Source of the DNA: a virus
Length of the DNA: 25,359 nt
Reading direction: 5' to 3' (one strand)
IMG/VR virus record: IMGVR_UViG_3300017788_000157
Span: 1-25,359 of that record
Shown: positions 8,891-19,500 of the stretch, piece after piece
How the letters are laid out: each line of letters begins with the position of its first letter
How positions within the stretch are numbered: the stretch's first letter is position 1
Position numbers and translations under genes: made by a program
Notes under the pieces: generated by a model
Databases searched by the model: none
What the model was told of the DNA's origin: nothing
Seen by the model: the letters and a program-made list of their open reading frames with translations, nothing else

Positions 8891-10486
8891 TTAAAACTCC
8901 AGTATGACTTTAATATCTTCTTTTTGGCTAGAAGATCTGGGAATTGGCTGCCTATTATCTATGTAAATAATTTCACCAGACTTTTTATTATATTCTGCAG
9001 AGGATATGCCCGAAACAAAATCAAGACCTAACTGATATATTCTATTATTTATTGTGGTTGTTATACCGTTAAAATCAGTATTGATTGATAAAGCTGGTCC
9101 AATAATTGAAGATCCGTTTATTGTAACTCCATAACCAATGTCTGGATTTGATGTGAAAGGAAGTATTCTAAATGCAGTTTCACTTGAAGCTAGTCCCGTT
9201 GATTGATAGTATTTAAGAACTCCTGTTATTGGATCCCATGATGCAACGAATCCTATTGCAGTTGACCCAAATCCAACTGTTTGAGTAATTTTTGAATCTA
9301 TTGCATAAGTTGTGTTGGTAGTAACTCCGGATAATTTTAAAGCCTGCAATCCACTTACCAAAGAAGTATTTAATACTTGGGTATTACTGCCAACAACGGT
9401 TGGATTTTTTATCACTCCTACTCTAGCAAAATCGTTTCCGAGAATAATATCCGGATTACTCTCTAACGTTTCAAATCTAGAATATAACAAAACACGATTT
9501 GCACCCAGTTCTCTGTATATATCATATCCATGTCCACCTTTCGGGGGGATTATTACTTGAAAAGTTGCTACAGAAGTTGTACCAATTCCAGTATTACTTA
9601 ACTGACCTAATGCGCCATTAATATTTGATTCTGGAGCTCCTGGATAAAATTGAATGGTGCCATATGTATAGTCTTTTCCGCCTTCAGTAACGAATATCTC
9701 GGATATTTTTCCAAAAGAATCGATTGTAATTGTAGCTTTACCTCCAGAACCATCACCCAATATTGGAATATTTGAAAAAGAAGTTGAAATTGGTTGATAA
9801 TTGGAACCCCTATTTGTGACAAGAATTACTTCTATTTTTCCATCAATAGAATTATTTTTTGTTGCAACACTTTCTCCAACTACTCCCCAATCTTCAGGAA
9901 CTGGAATATACTCAATAGAATCAAATTTAACAATTTCGGAAGGTTTAATAGTGTAAAGGTATTTCCAAACATATCCGTCTCCACTAGCGCCCGCAGATCT
10001 GGGTTCCAAATCAATAAAAGTCGGTTGATCGTATGATGGTCTACCCTTAGGATTTTCAGGATCCGTGCCATTTTGAAGGCAAATATAAACTCTTAAATCA
10101 TCATTAATTACGTAATAATTTGATTCATATAGAGAAGTTGAATTTGAAACCGGTGAAGGGTTATAAACATTATAATCATGTCTATACATTTCATAAGTAT
10201 TGCCGGCAACCCAAGGTGTTTTTCTAATTAATCTCCTAACATCTTGATTCGTTATTTGTTTCATTGCAATAATACTTTCTTTTATCTGGTTTTCCTCTTG
10301 AAAACCATCCAAAGGAGATGGTGTATTAGCAATCCAAGTTGGTGTTCCACCAGTAGCCGGATTTAATGCATTAGGAAGGCCAATAAAAGTATAATATTTA
10401 CTATCAGTATTTCCAACACCAGAAACGCTTTTTGCAAAAGTTTCTGCGTTTAGAATTCTAAATTGATCCGATATAATTGCGGGCAT
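8891..10486 (-). CDS. 8: Baseplate wedge protein gp8 homologue, enlarged (531 aa)
   Basis: Two parts match T4 gp8 as I recall it. Residues 169-178 read GDGYVWKYLY (T4: GDGYVWEYLF), followed by EYIPVPEDWG (T4: EYIVVPWPEEL). The last 29 residues, from about 503, begin SGEIIYIDNRQPI (T4: SGEMIYMENRPPI) and end in an acidic stretch, then ILEF (T4: ILFTF). T4 gp8 has 334 residues and joins gp7 and gp10 in the wedge; this protein has about 200 more. The extra length falls mainly between the two matching parts and includes beta repeats of the GxGY kind (RGSNYQP near residue 226, then GSGGKATITIDSFGK). It starts 23 bases after the stop of the gp7-like gene, as gene 8 follows gene 7 in T4. The ribosome binding site is weak (A-rich). 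A poor late promoter candidate, ACTAAATA, lies at 10507-10514. Confidence 0.85.
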   Translation of the reverse strand: MPAIISDQFRILNAETFAKSVSGVGNTDSKYYTFIGLPNALNPATGGTPTWIANTPSPLDGFQEENQIKESIIAMKQITNQDVRRLIRKTPWVAGNTYEMYRHDYNVYNPSPVSNSTSLYESNYYVINDDLRVYICLQNGTDPENPKGRPSYDQPTFIDLEPRSAGASGDGYVWKYLYTIKPSEIVKFDSIEYIPVPEDWGVVGESVATKNNSIDGKIEVILVTNRGSNYQPISTSFSNIPILGDGSGGKATITIDSFGKISEIFVTEGGKDYTYGTIQFYPGAPESNINGALGQLSNTGIGTTSVATFQVIIPPKGGHGYDIYRELGANRVLLYSRFETLESNPDIILGNDFARVGVIKNPTVVGSNTQVLNTSLVSGLQALKLSGVTTNTTYAIDSKITQTVGFGSTAIGFVASWDPITGVLKYYQSTGLASSETAFRILPFTSNPDIGYGVTINGSSIIGPALSINTDFNGITTTINNRIYQLGLDFVSGISSAEYNKKSGEIIYIDNRQPIPRSSSQKEDIKVILEF

Positions 10487-10509
10487 TTTATAAATATACT
10501 TTTCTTTAT

Positions 10510-13500
10510 TTAGTTACTTAATAGTCCTCTTGTTCTAAAGACCTTAGCAGAAGTATTTAATCCAACCAATCCATCATTTGTATAAGTTTCAAAAGATTCT
10601 GCTCCGGATAAAGACAAAGCTCTATTTTGGTAGTCATATATTTTACCCCAACTATATCTTCCATAAAAATTATTAGTTCCGACACCAGTATTATTTGGAC
10701 CTCTTTTATAAACTTTAACATAATTATCTACCATAGGAGCAAAATGACATGTTACCGTCACTATGCCTAGATTTGGAGTTGTTACATTGTCTGCAATATA
10801 AACTCCATCTATAAAACTTTTTGCAGTTCCAATTCTTGAATTTGGATAATTACTCATTCCACCAAGTAAAGTTGTTATTCCTACCAAATCACCTCCAGTG
10901 GAAACATTACTATCAGTAATTACAAAATAATCACCTTTTTGTAATTGACTATTAGAAATTCCAAATGTATTAAGAGATGAATATCCGATTCCTAAAGTAT
11001 TATTATCATAAGTTTCAGACTGTAAGACAAATTCTATTTTTGGTGAGGTTGTTCCTATGCCAGGAGTTCCAGAAATAAATGTGTTTATTCCAATAATTAT
11101 TCCATGGTCACCTACTGCCTTAAAAGATTTAATAGTTTCAGATCTAAACACATCTGGTTCAATCATTACTGCAGGTGGAGAATTTTGCAAGTATCCAAAT
11201 CCACCATCTATAATAACGATTGAAGTTACTAATCCAGAAGTTACTGATGATTGTGCTACAGCCCTATGGAAAACAGGTTCAGCATATATTACAGTCGAAG
11301 CTGCGCCAACTGCAATATATTTTCCATTTATGCCAAGAGATTCCTCAAATGATAAATCTTTTATGTTATTAGTTCCCACATAATCCCTAATAACCCATGT
11401 AGATAAATTAAATGAGTAGTATAAGTCCCCACTAGATGTAATAGCAACGTAGAAACCATAATTATATTTAATATTTACAAAATTTGTTGATCCATACAAA
11501 TTAGTTGTTATAAATTCATACGAACTTCTACTAATAGATTTTAATATAGCTCCACTATTTGCAGCAATAATAAAATTACTTCCATCAAAAGTAACTTTAT
11601 TTAAATTAAGGGTAGTTGGAGATGGTTCTAATTCCCAGAATAATCCAGTATTTGAAGTTAATATTGTTCCATCATTACCAACCGCAACAAAATATCCATT
11701 ACCAAATGCGACACTATTTAAATCTTTAATTGTTCTAGAATATCTATTTACAAAAGTATTTGTATCTATACCAGAACCAACAAATATAGATCCAGCGGTT
11801 CCAACGGTTATCCATGTATTTGGTAATGGATTATATACAATTTCTTTTAACGTTCCGTCATATGAACTGGATTGTAGCGATAATGCTCCATATCCAGGAA
11901 TAGATATTTCTTCAACAAGGCTTAATTGTGTCCAACCTGAAATAGTATTAGCATATCCGATTGCTTTTCCAATTTTTCCAAAAGATCCAACAGCTAGTAT
12001 TGTATCAGAATTACCATATCCAACAGATGCAGAATATACAGAATTAAAATTAGTAGTTGCGCCTAATCCAATATTTCCAACTTCCCAGTCGGAGCCGTCC
12101 ACACTAATGACATACAGGGAACTATTTCCAACAGAAATAATTCTCTCACCAAAAGATACTGAATTCAATTGAGATGTTGTAGATAATCCAGTAATACCAG
12201 TAACAGTATTCCATTCATATATGGGATCTTTAATTGAAATAGCAGAAAGGGATATATTAACATATGGAGAAGTAGTATATGCATATCCAATTCCAGGAGA
12301 AGTTATTGTTATCGAAGAAAGTGTTGATGCTACTGAAACTATAGACGTAGCTTCTGCTGCTTCAGTATTTCTATTTTCAACTATGAATAAATCTCTTAAA
12401 TCTTCAACCAATCCATCAGTTCCAGCAAAAATTGGAAAAACATTATCAACATAAATTGAAGTATCTTCCGGAGATATACTTTTTATTATAGTAGCATTTG
12501 GTCTTATATTGCTTTGTAGATTTGGTCTAGATTTTGCAAATAATGATCCTGTTATAATTTTATCTTGTTTTTGTTTTTTCCATGTCAATGGTCTTTCTTT
12601 ACTAGAATCTGTAATAATTCCTATACTGCCATAAGTAAATGTATCCAATTGATCTGATGATACTATTTTTTTGACTGTTCTTTCAAATTGAGAAATGTCA
12701 TAAAAATCATCACGATTTTCTTGAATTATTAATGAATCGCCAACTTTTATAGTTTTTGGTGGTTCTATTTCTTCAACATCAACTGATGAGCCTCTGTAAT
12801 AAAGAATGCTACATTTAGAGTTTCTTCTAGGTGCTTCCTTGAAACTTACTCTACTTCCTTGGAATGTATAAGAATCTAGAGGATTTTGTAATACATCATT
12901 AATGTAGATAAAGATATTATTTGTAATATCCAAATCTGACCCAACGGGAGTTTTTAAACTTAAAATTTGTCTAACACCATTAATCATCGCAGCCAAAGTA
13001 AATTTCTTTCTAAATCCATTAAAGTTTTCGGAAATATCATCGAATATGATAAATTGTCCTGGATAAAAACCACTAAATTTATCGGTCTGAACTTCCTGTA
13101 CGGTAATTAGGAATTCACTAAAAGATGTTCCAATACCAACGTTAGTTGATATTCCGGGAACAGAGAGAATATCGCCAACTTTATATCCAACTCCAACTTC
13201 ATCAAGTTTAAATGAAATTATACTTGATCCCGAACCAACTTCAACTGTTACTTTAGCGCCTTGACCAACACCAGAACTGCCTCCAGTATATGCCACAGGT
13301 AAATTACTATATCCAGTTGGAATGCCTATATTAATTTTAGGAATAGATGATATAGTATACCCAACACCCGGATTAACTATGGTAAACCCAGTAATAGTTC
13401 CCGAAACTCCAACAGTAGCAGTAATGCTAGCCCCAAATCCAATAGTTGAAGATATACTGACTGATGGAGATTGTCTATATCCAAGTCCACCTTGATCTAT

Positions 13501-16500
13501 AACAATAGATGAAATAGTACCAGATGCAGAAACTACAACTGTAGCCGCTGCTCCAATTCTAGGTTGATATCCAAACCCGGTTGTAATGGCTACTTTTGAA
13601 ATTTTACCTGATGATGGAGTGCCTGATAAAAACTTTACAACATTTTGAGAGTCATTATCAATTGTAAAGTCTGATTGCGGAACTTGCGGAACATTATTTA
13701 TTAAAATAAAAGGATTATTGTTGATATTTGATCCACTGTTAATATTATTAAAAAGAGTGGTTGTATTCTGTCCGTTTGATTTTATGGTAAACTCTGTTGC
13801 CGCAATTCCTGTAAATGATAGGGATATATCATCAAGCAATATATTTTTATCTTGTGGTGTAGCAGCATTAAATTGTCTTGAAAAAGCTCTTCCTCCAAAA
13901 ATAGATCCAGTGGACAGTCCGGCTGGTCCAATTTTACCATATGGAGCAGTAGTAAAGAATATTGTATCTTTAACAATATTAAAATCTCCAGTCAATACAG
14001 TTGCGGAGACTCCTACCGTATGAACTCCTGCAGTTGTTCCCAAATATCCCCTTTCAACAAAAATGGAATTGCTGGAAGATATTCCAATACTTTTAACTAA
14101 GATATATTCGTTACTTAAATTTAAAATATCATATGCATTAAGAGAAGATATTCCACTAGAAACATTAAGTATAGTTGTATTAGCGGTTGAAACATTAGAA
14201 GCTAAGCTCACTGATAAAGATTTTCTTCTGATGGATGTTTGTATAACTCCATCTATTGTTATTATTACACTTGCATTTGGATCTTTATGACTTAAAGTAT
14301 GATAACCAGTGCCAAATCCAGTAAAATTTAAAAATCTAGAACTAGTTGAAAGACCAAAAACTTTAAATTCGTTATCGTTTAACTTATATACAAATAAAGA
14401 TTCTGGAAGTTTTGAGGCGCCTAGTTCTAACGGAGTAAATGTAATAAAATCATTTGTTGATCCTCCGATATAAGTTCCTGCTATAGAAATAGTTGAAGTA
14501 AAGGCATATCCTGGAGCTGGATTTGATACTTGAACGTCAGAAACATATCCACCAGATCCATCTCTAGTGACATTAAACAGAGCACCACTTAAATCAATTG
14601 AGGGAACATTTGAATAAACTTCATTAGCTCTTGTTTGAATTCCAGTTGGTCCAGTATTAGAAACAACAAAACTTAGATCATTAGTTGGAGTTGTCCCGCC
14701 CATATAAGTTCCAGCTATAGAAACTGTCTGACCAACGAAATATCCACTTCCACCAGAAGTTAAAACTATAGATGTAGATAATGGTTGTCCGGTTGATGGG
14801 GAATACGTAATTAAAACATTAAACGTTGCATTTATACCAGAAGTAGTTCCTATACCGATAACTTGAGTATATTGTTTTAGAGATGGTCCTACTGGAGATA
14901 AAACTGTTGAAATACCAGTTATAGTAGTTGAAATAGAAACGCTATATCCCTGTTGAAGAATTGCGGTTCCATTAATGTTACCAACCTCCATAACTTCGGT
15001 TGTATTTCCTAAAACATAAGAAGTCGTTGCTATTCCTATTGGACTTCCTCCAGAATATTCGTAAATTAATTCGTGTCCTGTTTGGAAGTTATGATTTGGA
15101 ATAATAAATTTATTTGATTCCAAATCAACATAAGTACTCGCAGAAGAAACTATCACATGACTGAATAATGAAGTTCCTTTATTTTTTAATTTAAATGTTG
15201 ATAATCCTACAATACCGCCCCCTCTAGATATTGATGGGAGAATTATTGTTGGTGCAAAATTAGTACCAAGTCCAATAATTGTAGTAATAATGCCAACATA
15301 ATTGCCAAGTGCAGTTCTAACATCTGCACAATCTGCAGTGCCATAATTTTCTGTAGGAATGCCTGCTAGACTACTATTACCTATTGATACTGTTAATATG
15401 CCAACTAGTGTGTCAATATTTGTTTGAATATTCGCACAAGAATTTGGATCAGTGTTAAATCCAGTTAATGGATCAGCAGTGATTGTTAAATCTTTTACAT
15501 TTAATTGATTTGTTATTGCTTGTTTCATTAACAATTTAGCTGTTTCAAAAGCATAAATTGATTCAGATTCTTCGCCAACTAAACCAGAAGTTAAAGCAAT
15601 TCCAGCTCCAGTAAAATATTTTTTAGTATTATAGAGAGTATGTTGATTAGTTCCGTAAGATATGTCTTGAGCAACTCCATCAATAATATATCCAAGGTCT
15701 CTAAAACATTTTGATTGACCACTAGTGTATGTGCCAACATTAGTTGCTGGTAAAGTGGTTGTAGATCCTATAGAAATAACGGCAGTAACTATTCCAACAA
15801 GAGTTGAAATATTATTTTGAACATCAGTACATGCTGCTGTAGAGGTAACTCCCACTGTAGTTCCAATACCATACACTGGAGGACCAGGTGTTACAGTTAG
15901 ATCTTGTATTGTAAGTCCGTTTCTCACGGCAGATCTCATTAAGTTGCGAGCTGCAACAAAAGCAAAAATAGATTCTGCTTCCTCACCAACCAAACCATTT
16001 GCAATCGGAGATCCCTGATTAAAGTATTGCAAAATAAATTGTTTAGTGTAAGAGTTTCCTCCTAAAAATACATCCACTGAAATAGCATCAATAAAATACC
16101 CAATATCACGTTTACACTTATTCTGAGTTGTAGAAATTCCTGGATATGTACTGAGAGTATTATTCCAAGAAGTATCAATAATTTCTTGTTTATTTTGTTG
16201 TATCAATCTATATCCATCAGCATATCTTGATCTAAATGTAGTTTGTGGATCTGGGGGGAAATAAAAGTCTGGAAATCCTACTGCAACAGAAGCTAAAGAT
16301 TTATCTTGAATTTCTCTTTTGTTTGCCAGTATTAGATTTCTAGCATCTTTATATCGATTTACTGTTGGATTTAAAGGATCCTGTATAATTTCAAAATCAA
16401 ATTCCTGTGCAACTGATGTTTGATATAAAGTTGGTGGAGTTTGATTATTAATTACATATTGACCTAAAAATTTAACGTAATTATATGCAAATAGTGTTTC

Positions 16501-19500
16501 TTCTGTTTCATTGACGACATAAGAAGCTCCTGCATTCCAATATGCAAGTCCAGCCTCAACAGATTTATCATTTGAATTATATTTCAAATCATGAGAAACT
16601 GCATCAACAATATATCCAACATCTCTTTTACACTTTTCCGCGTCATATGTTGTACTAATTCCAATATTTGGGTAATTAAATTCAACAAATGCTACTACCT
16701 CTTCTTGAATGAATTCCTTATTTAAATCGAGTAGATCAGAAGCATCGGCATATCTACCATCTAAATTTTGTAATGAACTTCCATTAAATTGCTCACTAAT
16801 GTCATCAATTCTCAAAACTTTATTAGTTTTATTAATAATAAATGGTCTTAAATTTACACCTTCAGTAAAATAAACAGATTCGACAGATCCATCATCCAAA
16901 GTTTGGTCTTCATAAACTCTTGCAAAATTAAATTTATCATACATTGAAATTTCATTATCAACATTTATTGATAATGTAGAATCGGAACCCGCAAGTTTTA
17001 CCCTCATATTTGTAGATTTTGCATATCCAATGTTAGTTGGATTTGTATAAATTACAAGATCTGAAAATTCTTTAAATCCAGATGGGTGGACAATAGATCT
17101 AACAGATTCTCTCCATTTATCATATGATATATCACTTTTAAGTGAGTATGCGAATTTTTGATAATAAAAATTATCCGAGATCCTCTGTTGGAAATCATTC
17201 AATATTCCTACAGAATTATCCACTGAAGCCACTTTATCTCTAAAAACTCCAAGTGTTGATTTTAGATCAAAAGTATCAAAATAATCTACTTTACCATTAA
17301 TTTTAGATCTTTCCCCATACAAATAGTCACCAACCTGAAGAGTACCATATCCATCGTTCATTCTCAGTTGGTTTAAATTATTGTCCCAACCGTTTTCCAT
17401 AACAGTGGCTGTAAAATCAGAACTGATTACTTTTTCAGAAGATTGATAACTAACATCATCAACTAAATTCATTTGGAAAACTGGTAAATCTTTTTGATTA
17501 ATAACTGTTCCCAGAGTAAATTCATCATTATATGTTCCAAATTGACCGGTCGAGATACCACTCATACTGTATGTAACAGTATTGTTCAGAGAACTTATAC
17601 CTGTTACGGTAAAAAAGCTATAATTATATGAGGAGGAATTGAAATTGGCTTTATCTCTTGTGCTTGAAGTTAATCTACAATTTTCAATAAAAATTTTATC
17701 TCCCACAGCAAAAGGATATTCTACTAATGTACTACCGTAACCAATAGTTACGAATGGATTCAGTCCTGGAGTATTACTTAATTCTAAAGTTACAGAATTA
17801 CCAACATATGTAATGTTATCAATTTCATATCCATTAGAATTTCTAATAGAAATTATTTCTAATGGTGACGAGAGAGATGTTGAATTATTAATAATATTAA
17901 CTTTAGAGATAGCTCCACCAGTTACAGAACAAGATAATTTAATACTAAGATCGTCCTTGACCAACAATTCTGGTGGACCATTGTATTTTCTTCCTCCAGT
18001 AATTATTCCAACGTTAGATATTGTTCGTATATCTTTTATTCCACAAATAACAGGAATACTAAGTCTGGGAGATAACGTTGGATCTGTTGGATAATCAAAT
18101 CCATCTTTAATTCTTTCGTATGATTCTACTCTGCCTATTTTTTCAGACTTTAATTTTAAAATAGCATTTTTTCCAAGTTTTGTATTGATTTTTTCAATAA
18201 ATGGTAGTTTTTTATATCCTCTGCCAGCAAAGTTTATTTTAACGTTAGAAATTGCACCAATAGCTGAGGTTGAAGTAGTTTTGTATGATGAATTAGATGA
18301 TGAAACAGAAGTCAATTCATTAAATGAAAGTTTTGTATCTAACAAAAAAGTAAATTCAGTATTTGATATTGTGGTAATTCCAACTTTTCTGTTCAAAGGA
18401 TGATTTTTTACAATTATTTGATTATTACCAGAAACAGAATAATCTGAACTTAATTGAGTTTTACTTTCTTCAATAGGACTCTTAAATATTAAATTATAAT
18501 ACAAAACAGTTGGGAAATTTTTATTAGACGTGTCTAATGTTACATAAGAATCATTAGTTCCAGGAGTTCCTGAGTTGACTATTGCAAATCCATTAATATT
18601 ATTTCCAATAATATCCAATCGTTTTGAATAAAAAGGATCAGAATAAAATTTAATATCCATATTCAATAAACTTGGATCAGATAAATTAAATTTAATTATA
18701 TCACCTTTTATAAATTTTAATGGTGGATTTACAAAATAAAGAGTTTGTGATGCGGATCCAACAGTTGTAAAGTCTATAACATTTTTTTGAGATCCGGAAT
18801 TAGTTTTTGTGTCACTTTCATGTAAACATAATTTTATTTTGTCAACATCTTCTTTCAATACATAATACGTTCCACCATCAGTCAGGCCTCCTATAGGTGT
18901 GGAAGCAAAATATGTAACTTTATCTCCATTTTTTATTTCATTAACATAACTAGATAAATTAATAGTATTATTTAAGATTGAAACATCGCTATCAGAAAAT
19001 AATATTTGATTTACTAATAATTTTCTATTAATTTGGTCAAATTTAATTTTTATTTCGTTTTCGATAGAGCTGGAAAGCGAAATTGATACCATATCTCCAG
19101 TCACCAATCCGTGACTAACATTTGTTGTAATAATCCCACTGGATGTTATAATTGTGCCGGTTATTTTTTTATTTGTTGTACTTAACGAATGAGCGGATCC
19201 AACTACACCAAAGGCCTCTGTTAAGGCCCAGAACTCTAGGGACTTCAAATTTGTTCCTATCCCTGATGAAGTAGTGAACCCTACGGTTGATAATCCAACA
19301 TAATTTTTACCTAGATTAACTGCATAAACTTTTTGATTTTGTTGTAAACTAAACGATTGTCCAGATCCTACATTATTAACATATAAAGATGTTCCACCTA
19401 ACCCACAATTATAAATTAATTCTTGACCAGTAAAAAAGCTATGTCCTGGTATGTAAATACTTCTACTTGGTAAAAATATTGAAACAAAAGAAGAAGTTCC

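Noticed and set aside
9312-10071. Several short frames on both strands inside the gp8 gene
   Set aside because: They overlap a gene supported by clear gp8 signatures, and none has a recognisable motif or start context.
10489-10496. TATAAATA on the plus strand between the gp7-like and gp8 genes
   Set aside because: It would drive antisense transcription into the giant gene. No plus-strand gene follows, and the AT-rich gap makes a chance match likely.
10507-10514. ACTAAATA on the minus strand upstream of gp8
   Set aside because: It differs from NATAAATA at the second base. The placement is right, so it may be weak, but the match is not good enough to list as a promoter.
11270-12175. Sialidase or photosystem assembly factor (Ycf48) function for the propeller
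   Set aside because: Only the blade pattern is seen. No catalytic residues of sialidases are visible, and blade similarity does not imply the cellular role.
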